Shown here piece by piece: positions 44,608 to 53,674 of a stretch of 64,000 nt of DNA; within the stretch, counting starts at the first letter, position 1; the number at the start of each line of letters is the position of its first letter. This stretch comes from Rhodothermales bacterium. GTDB taxonomy: Bacteria; Bacteroidota; Rhodothermia; Rhodothermales; VXPQ01. Location of the stretch: NCBI GenBank assembly GCA_951812345.1, contig OX638295.1, positions 301,001 through 365,000 of the forward strand, written 5' to 3'. Made by a program: the position numbers and the translations under genes. A model generated the notes under the pieces. That model had not been told where the DNA came from and ran no database searches. It saw only the letters and a program-made list of their open reading frames with translations.

Positions 44608-45189
44608 TTAAAAATCGAACGTGACAGTAATCCCGCTCTTTTTCTTTTCATAAAGTATCAATTCGCCCTGTATCTCTTCAGGTAGCATATCCTTGATCGC
44701 ATACGTCGAAGGTTTGACGGACACCGCCGTCGTGTCTATGAAGCCATCGATCCCTTGCGATTCCTCTTCGGGCGTCGCCATCCGGTAATCAACCCCTTTG
44801 CGTTCTGCGATCCTTACCAGGATAGCTTCCTGAAAGCACAGGCCGATAAAGGTTTTTACCAGCACAAGATCCTCGACCCACTCACGCACCATGCTTTTGT
44901 CGATCTCCTGCACAGCTGCCTGCAACTTCTCTACCATCGCGTAGATTCGATCTGTCGCATCATCCAGCGCTTCGGGTTTTTGGGTTCTGTACCAAACCTC
45001 CCATTCCTCATATCTTTTCCCTCCGAACTCCTGAAACAATTCGGTCATCTGGCCAACAATCCGAGGGCGCGTACCTTGGGCATTCTGGTTGGCAAGATTG
45101 ATAATCTGGGATGTGTACTTGGGAAAAGCACGCTGTTTCTGCGATACAGCCTCGGCAAGTTCCGCGTTTTCAATCTTGAATTCAGGCAT
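44608..45189 (-). CDS. MjaI-family type II restriction endonuclease (CTAG inferred)
   Basis: This 193-aa protein matches my memory of the MjaI restriction endonuclease family. The N-terminal block FPKYTSQIINLANQNAQGTR is followed by VGQMTELFQEFGG, a helical middle, and ATPEEESQGIDGFIDTTAVS then VKPSTY. The last segment is the likely nuclease core, with Asp in GIDGF and a lysine in VKPSTY. MjaI of Methanocaldococcus cuts CTAG. It is convergent with the methyltransferase gene, three bases from the next gene's end, and lower in GC than its neighbours (29 of 60 in 45001-45060). Confidence 0.82.
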   Translation of the reverse strand: MPEFKIENAELAEAVSQKQRAFPKYTSQIINLANQNAQGTRPRIVGQMTELFQEFGGKRYEEWEVWYRTQKPEALDDATDRIYAMVEKLQAAVQEIDKSMVREWVEDLVLVKTFIGLCFQEAILVRIAERKGVDYRMATPEEESQGIDGFIDTTAVSVKPSTYAIKDMLPEEIQGELILYEKKKSGITVTFDF

Positions 45190-45191
45190 GT

Positions 45192-46898
45192 CTATTGGCG
45201 ACGTTCCGTCACACTGTTCTTGATGTCCGTCAGATACTGCCAGGCGGCATCGCGGTCCTGTGGCAGATCCCCGGAGAACACGACTTCCTTGATCGCGCCG
45301 ATCGCCGCGTTTTCCCGTCCTTCGAGTTCAGCGATAAACTCCTCGAAAAGAGCGCCGCGCCACAGTGCGTCGTCCTTGATTTTCATCATGAGCCGGAAAG
45401 CGGCGTCGTGTTCGTTGGGGATGTCTCCCTCCAAAATCGCCTCCCGGATCGTTTCCTTGACGATGCCGACCGCCACAGATTCTCCGATACCCAGCGTTTC
45501 CATGATCTCGCGTCCGTCCACGGGAGGGCGAAAATTGCGAAGGCGATCCTTTTCCTCGACCTTCTGCATTTTATCCTCGACGTGATCGAACGCGGCGAGA
45601 TAGCGACGTACACGCTTTGGATTCTTCGACGTAATGTCTGCCCGAACCAGTGTCATCAGGTCCTCGATATCGTTCCCCGCCTCAAAGAGGAGCCGCCGTA
45701 CGGCGGAATCGGTGACCTCCTCGTCCACAAGGGATACGGGTCGGTGATGCAGCCGGATGAGTTTCTGCACATACTTTACCGGATCGCCGGAGGGAAGCCG
45801 GAGCCTTTTGAAGACGCCGGGAATCTTCCTGGCGCCGACCTCTTCATGCCCGTGAAAGGTCCATCCGGCGGTACGCGAAAATCGTTTGGTGCGCGGCTTG
45901 CCTATGTCGTGCAGAAGCGCTGCCCAGCGCAGATAGCACGTCTCCTCGCCGCTCCGGTTCGCCGTCATTGCCGAGAGGTTATCGAGGACTTGCAGCGTAT
46001 GGAAAAAATTGTCTTTGTGGCGATGACCGTCCACGGTTTCGACGCCCTGTAGCGCAGTGAGCTCCGGCAGAATGTGCTTCAGCAGACCAGCATTGAAAAG
46101 AATCCGGAACCCCACCGAGGGAGATGCGGCGCAGATGATCTTCTGCAGTTCGTCCGTAATGCGCTCCCTGCTCACGATAGCGATACGCCCGGCCTGCCGT
46201 TTCATGGCATGCAGCGCCTGCTCGTCAATCCGGAACTGCAGTCGGGTTGCAAATCGCGCGGCCCGAATCATCCGGAGCGGATCGTCTTCGAACGTTATGC
46301 CGGGGTTGAGAGGGGTCCGGAGTACCCCCTCAGACAAGTCGGCCAGCCCATCGAACGGATCCTCCAGCATACCAAAACGATCCGGGTTCATCGAGGCCGC
46401 CATCGCGTTTATCGTGAAGTCGCGCCGGTGCAGATCGTCCATCAGCGAGCCGTCTTCGACCACAGGCTTTCTCGATTCGCGGCGGTAGCTCTCTTTCCGA
46501 GCTCCTACGAATTCCAGGGAAAGCGTCTTGCTGTCACTGGATTTTCCATGGGCTCCGGGCCGGGGTACGCGTATGGCTGCGGTTCCATAGGTCTCGTACA
46601 CATGCACGGTACGTCCGCCGAGTTCTTTCGCAAGCGCCTTGGCAAGACGGATGCCGCTGCCCGGTCCAATCGCTACAAAATCCAGTTCCGGGACGGACCT
46701 GTCCAGAAGAATATCCCGTACGGCTCCTCCCACCAACCATACCTCAAGGCCCTCTCTGTCGGCAACACATCCGACCGTGTGCAACAAAGAGGCAAATGGG
46801 CCGGCACGCAAGGTGTCGGCCAAGTCTGGCGCTATGTCTTTGCGGGGATTCAGGGGATTATCCGTAGTAAAACCGTAACACGTTGTGTCAAGTGGCAT
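45192..46898 (-). CDS. CCA tRNA nucleotidyltransferase / poly(A) polymerase family protein with HD domain
   Basis: This is a class II nucleotidyltransferase of 568 aa. The head domain has VGGAVRDILL near residue 57 and the metal pair in ELDFVAIG near 71, then RRDFTINAMA, the DPFDGLADL motif and the RMIRAARFA helix. An HD domain (LLHDIGKPRTKRF) begins near residue 330. The length exceeds the usual 450 because of a C-terminal extension with two similar units (EGDIPNEHDAAFRLMMKIK and SGDLPQDRDAAWQYLTDIK). It could be a CCA-adding enzyme or a poly(A) polymerase; these cannot be told apart by eye. It was probably the original neighbour before the R-M pair arrived. Confidence 0.87.
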   Translation of the reverse strand: MPLDTTCYGFTTDNPLNPRKDIAPDLADTLRAGPFASLLHTVGCVADREGLEVWLVGGAVRDILLDRSVPELDFVAIGPGSGIRLAKALAKELGGRTVHVYETYGTAAIRVPRPGAHGKSSDSKTLSLEFVGARKESYRRESRKPVVEDGSLMDDLHRRDFTINAMAASMNPDRFGMLEDPFDGLADLSEGVLRTPLNPGITFEDDPLRMIRAARFATRLQFRIDEQALHAMKRQAGRIAIVSRERITDELQKIICAASPSVGFRILFNAGLLKHILPELTALQGVETVDGHRHKDNFFHTLQVLDNLSAMTANRSGEETCYLRWAALLHDIGKPRTKRFSRTAGWTFHGHEEVGARKIPGVFKRLRLPSGDPVKYVQKLIRLHHRPVSLVDEEVTDSAVRRLLFEAGNDIEDLMTLVRADITSKNPKRVRRYLAAFDHVEDKMQKVEEKDRLRNFRPPVDGREIMETLGIGESVAVGIVKETIREAILEGDIPNEHDAAFRLMMKIKDDALWRGALFEEFIAELEGRENAAIGAIKEVVFSGDLPQDRDAAWQYLTDIKNSVTERRQ

Positions 46899-47043
46899 TG
46901 GCCATGCCGTTCATGGACGTACAAAAAGGCTTGCCGGTTTCCCCTGGCGACACCTTGCGCGAATCGCTGTCCGACGTGCTGTGCAGGCCAAACAAGGGCG
47001 CCAGTGTCTCCTGCTGCAGCGCACGTCCCGGATAAACCGGTGA

Positions 47044-47778
47044 TCAAAAACCCAGAACGCTGTAGTTGCTCTCCAGGATCAGGCGAACAGAGATGTACAA
47101 TCCCAACAGCGGGCATATTACCCAGGGGGCATTCGTGGCGGCCACGTAGGTGTAAAACTCACCCCTGGTGATGCGGGTGTGGCCCCCGGCTACGAAGAAA
47201 CTGACCCAGTAGAGCGACGACACGTACGTCCACTGCCAGAACAGCATGGCGCCAATAATGCCGGCAACGACAGCCGGCAGGAAACCGACGGTATAGGCCG
47301 CGTAAAGAATCAGTGTCGGAACCGGCGTAACGAAACCGTTGCCGATATCGACGTTGAAACCGAACGTACTATGATCCGAATAGGCCGGGTCGATCGTCGA
47401 GTACGCTGCCCACACATCTGCCCAGACCGTCGGGGACAATATCCGTCTCATCGGCACGCGGGTGGATAGAAACTCAGGGGCCGGGATTCGGCCGGTTTCG
47501 CGCTGCCGTCCGCGCCAATACCTGGTGCGCTTCTCGATATAGTCCCGTCGGATGAATAGACACACCTCCCAATAGCAAATCAATAGATTGGTGGAGAAAA
47601 ACAGACTGAACAGGCAATGAATGGCGTTGATATCCCCGTGGATGTAGTAACGGGTCCCTATGCCGAGAAGCGTCAGAAGGGTGATCGCCAGCACCGCAAA
47701 TAGTGCGGCCGGCATGCCCGAACTGTTTTTGTGTGCGCTTTGGTCCGGAACGTCTTGATCGGGATTATACTCACCCAT
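47044..47778 (-). CDS. Unrecognised membrane protein
   Basis: This is a 244-aa protein I do not recognise. After a 25-residue polar N-terminus there are about five hydrophobic helices: ALFAVLAITLLTLLGIG, CLFSLFFSTNLLICYWEVCLF, PTLILYAAYTVGFLPAVVAGI, MLFWQWTYVSSLYWVSFFVAGG and APWVICPLLGLYISVRLIL. A conserved-looking loop holds SDHSTFGFNVDIGNGFVTP. It has no signal peptide. The gene is AT-richer than its surroundings (27 of 60 G+C in 47581-47640). It is 25 bases downstream of the next unknown gene and probably co-transcribed. Confidence 0.7.
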   Translation of the reverse strand: MGEYNPDQDVPDQSAHKNSSGMPAALFAVLAITLLTLLGIGTRYYIHGDINAIHCLFSLFFSTNLLICYWEVCLFIRRDYIEKRTRYWRGRQRETGRIPAPEFLSTRVPMRRILSPTVWADVWAAYSTIDPAYSDHSTFGFNVDIGNGFVTPVPTLILYAAYTVGFLPAVVAGIIGAMLFWQWTYVSSLYWVSFFVAGGHTRITRGEFYTYVAATNAPWVICPLLGLYISVRLILESNYSVLGF

Positions 47779-47803
47779 GGCTAAGAATTAGCGCTTCTAC
47801 CGG

Positions 47804-48211
47804 TCAATCGACCGGGTTGACATTGTTCGGACGTACGTCCCAGGTCAGCATGGACTCGATATCTGCGTAGTCTTCTTCATTGTCCGCATCCACGAAGCGA
47901 TAGTCTCCCATTTTGTCGCGCTTTGACGCCGGGATGCGTGACCACCTGGTTCCTTCTCGATCCGAGAAGGTATCCGGATAAGGGTTGCGTATTCTGTAGG
48001 ACGGGTGGTAGGAACGATAGGTCTTTTCTGCTTCGTAGAGTGCCGCCCGGCGGGCGCCGGCCTCCGTGCGGCTCTCGCCCGTAACGCGAAACGGCGAGAC
48101 GGTGATGACCGCTCGGAAGTAGTCGCCTTCTATTTCAGAGTATTCCGGGCGCATGACCTCGAATTCCTCGGGATGAGGATATGCACTGCGCTCGACGCTT
48201 TCCTGCAACAT
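47804..48211 (-). CDS. Small unrecognised protein
   Basis: This is a 135-aa acidic, soluble protein with no signal peptide, membrane segment or known motif. The first half (YFRAVITVSPFRVTGESRTEAGARRAALYEAEKTY) has a strand-then-helix pattern that could be a small alpha/beta domain. The second half is rich in Arg, Tyr and Asp. It lies just upstream of the unknown membrane protein on the same strand, so the two may work together. No function is proposed. Confidence 0.55.
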   Translation of the reverse strand: MLQESVERSAYPHPEEFEVMRPEYSEIEGDYFRAVITVSPFRVTGESRTEAGARRAALYEAEKTYRSYHPSYRIRNPYPDTFSDREGTRWSRIPASKRDKMGDYRFVDADNEEDYADIESMLTWDVRPNNVNPVD

Positions 48212-48768
48212 TATACTTGCCGTTGATTATATATAACGAGTAATGCTTGCGGATATCCACGGTGTCCGTCGCCATGGTCAGGGGCGCATGGCGACAGCAG
48301 TAAACGACCGACCTTGCCTTTGGATTCATGTTTCATTCCGGGTGCGGAATTATAGCCAGCGCTCTGTTTGCTTTGCGAAATATATAGCCGTTATTGTAAA
48401 CATAATCTTGTATGGCGCCTTTCCGGATCGTTAGAAAATCGTGGATAACCATGCGCAGGATGTGGATAAAGAACAATAACGGTATTAAAACCCAATCTAT
48501 CCGCAAGTCGGCGCAATGCTTCTCTGCTTTACGCCTGTGTGGAAACTATGTGGATTTCGGCAATTGTGAAATCCGACCTTGTCGATAAAAAACGTTTGAT
48601 TAACACTTGCATAACGGTTCTCTACCTTTTTTATTATATACTCCGGCTTCCGCCCCTGCGTGGTTAGGTCGGGGGCAAACGGTAGTCCGTTATTCCTGAT
48701 CTGTTTGCCCGTTTGTCCCCAAGTGCATAAGATATAGCGTTACAAACGTCAAGGAAGGAGCAGCGATT
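48212..48768. other. Long intergenic region upstream of nrdJ with DnaA-box-like sites
   Basis: This 557-base region is AT-richer than the genome average and has no credible open frame. It holds a cluster of DnaA-box-like nonamers (48440-48557), a hairpin GGATTTC/GAAATCC (48552-48574) and an AT-rich tract TTTTTTATTATATA (48628-48641). It must contain promoters for the divergent small unknown gene and nrdJ. Confidence 0.6.
48440..48557. promoter_or_regulatory. Cluster of DnaA-box-like sites
   Basis: TGTGGATAA at 48461-48469 is a perfect DnaA box (complement of TTATCCACA). Near matches are CGTGGATAA at 48440-48448, TGTGGAAAC at 48538-48546 and TGTGGATTT at 48549-48557; CTATCCGCA at 48487-48495 is a weaker one on the other strand. 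Either DnaA regulates nrdJ, as known for E. coli nrdAB, or this is part of an origin. dnaA itself is not in the window. Confidence 0.5.
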
Positions 48769-51700
48769 ATGAAAGATAGCATATCCCCCCAGGACGGATT
48801 TACTCCCGACACCCCCGACGAAACCCCCTCGTCCGGCCTGTTTTCCGCATTGAGGGCTGATGACGCGAACGTCGGAGAAATGTCTCGCGAGGCTGGCGCG
48901 CCGGCTTTCACGCGCGAGCAATTTTCCGGGGGATTGCATATCGAACGGGTTTTTTCCGAGGAAGGACAGCCACCTTTTGAAACGCTTGTATGGGACCGGC
49001 GCGATGCGGCTATCAGGAATCAGCAGGGCGACGCGGTCTTCGAGCAGAAGGGTGTGGCTTTTCCGGAATCCTGGAGTCCTCTGGCGACGAACGTGGTGGC
49101 CAGCAAGTATTTTTATGGAGATGTGGACCAATCGGGAAAGGATCCTGCGAAGGGGGGACGCGAAGATTCACTCCGGCAGCTCATTCATCGCGTCACGCGT
49201 ACGATCGCCGACTGGGGAACGGAGCAACATTATTTCGCCACCGAGGAAGACGGCGAACGCTTCTATGATGAACTTACCTGGCTTTGCCTGCATCAATACG
49301 GCGCGTTCAACAGTCCGGTATGGTTCAATGTCGGCCTGTATCAGCAGTACGGTATCCGCGATTCGGGCGGTAAGAAGATATCCGGCTGGAATGAAAGCAA
49401 GGGCAGGGCCATTCCCGTGGACCCCTACCGGCGTCCGCAAGCCTCTGCCTGCTTCATCATATCGGTGGAAGATTCCATCGACGACATTTGGCAGTTGATG
49501 GGAGAAAGCGCCCGGCTGTTCAAGTTTGGGTCGGGGGTGGGCGCCGACTGGTCGAAGCTGCGTTCCTCCAGAGAAAAACTTTCCGGCGGCGGGCAGCCGT
49601 CCGGGCCTGTCAGCTTCATGCGCGTACAGGATGCTACCGGCGGGACCATCAAGTCCGGGGGCAAGACGCGCCGTGCAGCCATCATGCAGACGCTGAAGTC
49701 CTGGCACCCGGATATTCTCGAATTCGTTGCGGCGAAACAGGAAGAAGAACGGAAAGCCTGGGCATTGATCGAGGAAGGCTACGACGGTTCGTTCAATGGC
49801 CCGGCGTACGGCAGCGTGGCCTTCCAGAACGTCAATCAGTCTGTGCGCGTGGACGATGCCCTCATGCATTCCGTGCAGTCGGAAAGCCCGTACAAACTTC
49901 GAGGCGTGCTCGACGGGGAAGAGATCGATACCATTCCCGGAAAAGATGTGCTCCGCAAGATATCCGAGGGCACTCATGTGTGCGGCGATCCGGGCGTGCA
50001 ATATGAGGATACGATCCAGCGCTGGCATACCTGCAAGGAGTCGGGGCCGATCAATTCGAGCAATCCCTGCTCGGAATACATGTTCCTCGACGATTCGGCC
50101 TGCAATCTGGCCAGTCTGAATCTTCGCAAGTTTCAGCGGGAAGACGGCTCGTTCGATGTCGAGCGCTACCGTGCGGCCACACGGATATTTATCACGGCGC
50201 AGGAAATTCTGGTAGACAATGCCGGGTATCCGTCGCGCGCGATCGCCGAAAACTCCCATGCCTACCGGCCCCTCGGGCTCGGGTTTGCCAACCTCGGCGC
50301 GTTGCTGATGGCGATGGGGCTTCCCTATGACAGCGACGAAGGCCGCGCCGTAGCCGGAGCGCTGATGGCGATCGAACATGGCGAAGCGTATGCCCGCAGC
50401 GCCGAGATCGCCGCCAACGAAAAAATCGGACCGTTTGCGGGGTTTGCCCCAAACCGCTCGTCCATGCTCGAGGTGATGTGCATGCACGCCGCAGCGGTCG
50501 ATGCGATCCATACCAGTTGCCCGGGCTATCTGCTTGAGGCTGCCCGCGAAACGTGGACGTACTGTATAGCTGCCGGCGAGCAGTTCGGGTACCGGAATGC
50601 GCAAGCCACGGTGCTGGCGCCGACCGGCACGATCGGGTTCATGATGGATTGCGACACGACGGGCGTCGAACCGGATATTGCGCTGGTCAAGTATAAACTG
50701 CTGGCCGGTCAGGGTGACGGGATGATGAAGATCGTAAATCGCAGCGTGCCCGAAGCGCTCGCCCGCCTCGGTTACCCGTCTCTGGAAATCGATGCGATCA
50801 TTCGGTATATCGACGAGAACGATACCATCGAAGGCGCCCCGGCGCTACGCGAGGAGCATCTTCCCATTTTCGATTGTGCTTTCAAACCGTTCAAGGGGAA
50901 GCGTTCCATTCATCACATGGGCCACATCCGGATGATGGCGGCGGTTCAGCCTTTTATCTCCGGCGCTATTTCCAAGACGGTCAATATGCCCGAAAGCGCA
51001 ACGGTGGAGGAGATCGGCGACGCCTATATACAGGGCTGGGAACTGGGGCTCAAGGCGCTTGCGATTTACCGCGAAAATTCCAAGCGGAGCCAGCCGCTCT
51101 CGACATCCAAGGGTGGTAATACCAGAAAAAGCCAGGGATGGGATGAGGAATCTTCCGGCGACGGGATGGCGACGCCTGAACCGGAAATCACTGAAAAGAT
51201 CGTGTATCAGCCGATCCGCAAACGGCTTCCCGACGAACGTCCGTCCATGACGCACAAATTCTCGATCGCCGGGCACGAAGGCTACCTGCATATCGGATTG
51301 TATCCCGACTCGCGCATGCCTGGAGAAATCTTCATCACGATGGCGAAGGAGGGCTCTACGATTTCCGGGCTGATGGATGCGTTTGCGACCTCGATATCCA
51401 TCGCGTTGCAGTATGGCGTTCCGCTGGCTGATCTGTGCAACAAGTTCAGCCACATGCGTTTCGAGCCGAACGGCTTTACGCAAAACAAGGAAATCCCGAT
51501 CACGAAATCGATCATGGATTACATCTTCAGGTACCTGTCCCTGAAGTTTATGCGGGTGCATGAGCACAAGGAAGAGGAGGCCGACAATGGCCTTTCCAGC
51601 GAAGGGCAACCTCCTTCCGGCAATGTAGCCCAGCCCCAACTCCAGCTCCAGCCTCAGGCTCAGATGCAGACGCAGCTTTCCGCACCGCCCGAGCCTGTGG

Positions 51701-51891
51701 ATGCACTCGTCGGCAGCACGGTGGAGGCGTTCATGGAGGCCATGGAGAGGAGCCCCGCGGGCAATTCGAGTGTGGCTACCTTCCGTAATCAGGAGGACAG
51801 CCCGGCCTGTCCCAACTGCGGCTCCATCACGGTCCGCAGCGGCGCGTGCTATTCGTGCCCCAATTGCGGTTCCACAAGCGGGTGCGGGTGA
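48769..51891 (+). CDS. nrdJ: Adenosylcobalamin-dependent (class II) ribonucleotide reductase
   Basis: This 1040-aa enzyme reduces ribonucleotides to deoxyribonucleotides using vitamin B12 instead of an iron cofactor, so it works with or without oxygen. Visible regions are the SACFIISVEDSIDDIWQ substrate-site stretch near residue 225, the radical site block INSSNPCSEYMFLDDSACNL near 425 (Asn, Cys and Glu of NPCSE), the GTIGFMMDCDTTGVEP loop near 620 and the C-terminal thioredoxin-like barrel part. A Gln/Pro-rich linker (about 940-985) precedes two Cys pairs, CPNCGS and CPNCGS, a zinc-ribbon-like tail that may carry the regenerating thiols. It is a single gene with its own long upstream region. 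Confidence 0.96.
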   Translation: MKDSISPQDGFTPDTPDETPSSGLFSALRADDANVGEMSREAGAPAFTREQFSGGLHIERVFSEEGQPPFETLVWDRRDAAIRNQQGDAVFEQKGVAFPESWSPLATNVVASKYFYGDVDQSGKDPAKGGREDSLRQLIHRVTRTIADWGTEQHYFATEEDGERFYDELTWLCLHQYGAFNSPVWFNVGLYQQYGIRDSGGKKISGWNESKGRAIPVDPYRRPQASACFIISVEDSIDDIWQLMGESARLFKFGSGVGADWSKLRSSREKLSGGGQPSGPVSFMRVQDATGGTIKSGGKTRRAAIMQTLKSWHPDILEFVAAKQEEERKAWALIEEGYDGSFNGPAYGSVAFQNVNQSVRVDDALMHSVQSESPYKLRGVLDGEEIDTIPGKDVLRKISEGTHVCGDPGVQYEDTIQRWHTCKESGPINSSNPCSEYMFLDDSACNLASLNLRKFQREDGSFDVERYRAATRIFITAQEILVDNAGYPSRAIAENSHAYRPLGLGFANLGALLMAMGLPYDSDEGRAVAGALMAIEHGEAYARSAEIAANEKIGPFAGFAPNRSSMLEVMCMHAAAVDAIHTSCPGYLLEAARETWTYCIAAGEQFGYRNAQATVLAPTGTIGFMMDCDTTGVEPDIALVKYKLLAGQGDGMMKIVNRSVPEALARLGYPSLEIDAIIRYIDENDTIEGAPALREEHLPIFDCAFKPFKGKRSIHHMGHIRMMAAVQPFISGAISKTVNMPESATVEEIGDAYIQGWELGLKALAIYRENSKRSQPLSTSKGGNTRKSQGWDEESSGDGMATPEPEITEKIVYQPIRKRLPDERPSMTHKFSIAGHEGYLHIGLYPDSRMPGEIFITMAKEGSTISGLMDAFATSISIALQYGVPLADLCNKFSHMRFEPNGFTQNKEIPITKSIMDYIFRYLSLKFMRVHEHKEEEADNGLSSEGQPPSGNVAQPQLQLQPQAQMQTQLSAPPEPVDALVGSTVEAFMEAMERSPAGNSSVATFRNQEDSPACPNCGSITVRSGACYSCPNCGSTSGCG

Positions 51892-51922
51892 TTTGAGACG
51901 GGGCCGATTTGCTGGCCTTTCC

Positions 51923-53332
51923 CTACGGGAAAATACCCATCTGGTTGTAGAGCACGGCGATCTTGTTGATGGCGCTCACGAAGGCCGCCGTGCGCAGATC
52001 GGTCTTCAGCCGTTTCGAGAGGTCGTAAATCTCGTTGTAGGCGAAAACCATCGTCTCTTCGAGCCCCGAATTGACGATGTCGATTTCGTCGGCCCCCTTG
52101 CCGATCGTTGCAAGCACTTCGGGAGAGAACGATTTTCCTGTCGCGGCTTCGACGGCTGAAAGCATTTTTTGCTGCGTATTGCTTTCGAACCGCTTGCTCA
52201 TGCGCCCGAACCGCACGTGAGACAGGTTCCGCAGCCACTCGAAATACGATACGGTGACTCCGCCGGCGTTGAGATACAGATCCGGCAGCAAGAGCACATT
52301 TCGTTTCCGAAGTATCTCGTCGGCTTCCGAGGTGGTCGGCCCGTTTGCCGCTTCTGCAATGATCCGTGCCTGAATACGCCCTGCGTTCTCGCCCGTAATC
52401 TGTTCCTCGAGGGCGGCGGGGAGCAGGATGTCGCAATCCAGTTCAAGCGCTTTCTCGGGAGGTTGGATCATGCGCCCATCCGGAAATCCCTCAATGGTGC
52501 CGTGTTCCTGCCGCCAGGCGCCTACTTCCTGTACGTTCAGCCCGTCTTCCTTGACGAGTGCGCCGTTCATCTCCGCAATGCCCACAACAAGGGCGCCTGC
52601 CTCCTGGAGGTAGTACGCCGCGTGGAATCCCACATTACCCAGGCCCTGCACGACGACGCGTTTCCCTTCCAGCCCGGCTTCCAGGCCGAGCGCTTTCATT
52701 GTTTGCTTATCGCTGCATGCCTCGCGAATACCGAAAAAGACCCCTCTTCCGGTAGCCTCCTTGCGTCCGTGCACCCCCCCATGACCGACCGGTTTTCCGG
52801 TCACGCAGGCCGCTGCGTCGAGCGGGTTATCCGACAGCTGATTATAGGTATCGAAGACCCATGCCATTTCCTGGGCCCCTGTCCCGTAATCCGGAGCGGG
52901 TACGTCAATGCCCGGTCCCATGAAGTTCTTGCGGACCAGCTCAAACGTGTAGCGCCGGGTAATCCGCTCCAGCTCGTTGATCGAGAATTCTTTCCGGTTG
53001 ATTTTGACGCCTCCCTTGGCGCCGCTGAAAGGCACATCGACCACGGCGCACTTGTAGGTCATGAGCGCGGCCAGCGCCACAACCTCGTCTTCCGATACGG
53101 TTGGCGCATAACGGATACCGCCCTTTGCCGGCTGCTTGTGGTGGCTGTGCTCGGCGCGGAACGCCTGAACGACATGGATGGACCCGTCATCTCGCACAAG
53201 AGGAAATTCCATCGCATAGACGCTGTTGCACATGCGAATTTGTTCAAGGAGTCCTTTGGGGTGGCTCGTCAGTCGGGCCGCTTTCATAAACGCCCGGTTT
53301 ACGTCCCCCAGAAAATCTGATGTGTACGGCAT
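51923..53332 (-). CDS. gdhA: Glu/Leu/Phe/Val dehydrogenase family, probable glutamate dehydrogenase
   Basis: This is an NAD(P)-dependent amino acid dehydrogenase linking ammonia to 2-oxo acids. From the ATG at 53332 it has 469 aa. The substrate block is PAKGGIRYAP (Lys70) and MTYKCAVVDVPFSGAKGG (Lys94 and the catalytic region), and the nucleotide fold VVQGLGNVGFHAAYYL starts near residue 220. Glutamate is the likeliest substrate for this group, but leucine or phenylalanine cannot be excluded. The frame is open upstream to 53395; the start chosen matches the family N-terminus. A small hairpin TTTCCC-TAC-GGGAAA overlaps its stop, between it and nrdJ. Confidence 0.9.
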   Translation of the reverse strand: MPYTSDFLGDVNRAFMKAARLTSHPKGLLEQIRMCNSVYAMEFPLVRDDGSIHVVQAFRAEHSHHKQPAKGGIRYAPTVSEDEVVALAALMTYKCAVVDVPFSGAKGGVKINRKEFSINELERITRRYTFELVRKNFMGPGIDVPAPDYGTGAQEMAWVFDTYNQLSDNPLDAAACVTGKPVGHGGVHGRKEATGRGVFFGIREACSDKQTMKALGLEAGLEGKRVVVQGLGNVGFHAAYYLQEAGALVVGIAEMNGALVKEDGLNVQEVGAWRQEHGTIEGFPDGRMIQPPEKALELDCDILLPAALEEQITGENAGRIQARIIAEAANGPTTSEADEILRKRNVLLLPDLYLNAGGVTVSYFEWLRNLSHVRFGRMSKRFESNTQQKMLSAVEAATGKSFSPEVLATIGKGADEIDIVNSGLEETMVFAYNEIYDLSKRLKTDLRTAAFVSAINKIAVLYNQMGIFP

Positions 53333-53674
53333 ACAGCAACCCCGTTTTTCGGACAAAGGAGAGGGTGTTTGCCAACGTCGGCATGCGGTCCGCATACGGA
53401 TCCGCAGATGTATGTTACGATGGAGTTACGACAAATACGAAGCGGGTATTCAGAGAAATAAAATAATTCATTGGTCAGGGGCAGGGATACCCTTCTACCG
53501 GGCACGGAAAGGCGTAATCTTCGTCGAGTTGGAACCGAGCGCCTATTCCACAGAGTTAGATTAGCCGTTTTTTCCCCGGATGCTGCGTAGCAGTTCCTTG
53601 TTTCGTAATGGATGCTGCGCAGCAGCTCCGTTCGGGTCTGCGGCGTTTCCCATTAAGTTCTTGTTTCCTGAATA
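53333..53674. other. Intergenic region with paired 20-bp direct repeats
   Basis: These 342 bases lie between the divergent dehydrogenase and antiporter genes and contain no supported gene. A TTTTTT run at about 53567 and the two direct repeats at 53578 and 53610 are the only structures seen. Confidence 0.5.
53578..53629. repeat. Two 20-bp direct repeats with internal dyads
   Basis: GGATGCTGCGTAGCAGTTCC (53578-53597) and GGATGCTGCGCAGCAGCTCC (53610-53629) match at 18 of 20 positions, 32 bases apart (three helical turns). Each holds a CTGCGCAG-type palindrome. They end 45 bases before the antiporter start and look like paired operator half-sites. Confidence 0.5.

Noticed and set aside
48552..48574. 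Hairpin GGATTTC/GAAATCC upstream of nrdJ as a cobalamin riboswitch
   Set aside because: A B12 riboswitch would be attractive for a B12-dependent enzyme, but I cannot find the conserved B12-box or the required helices; the hairpin alone is too small.
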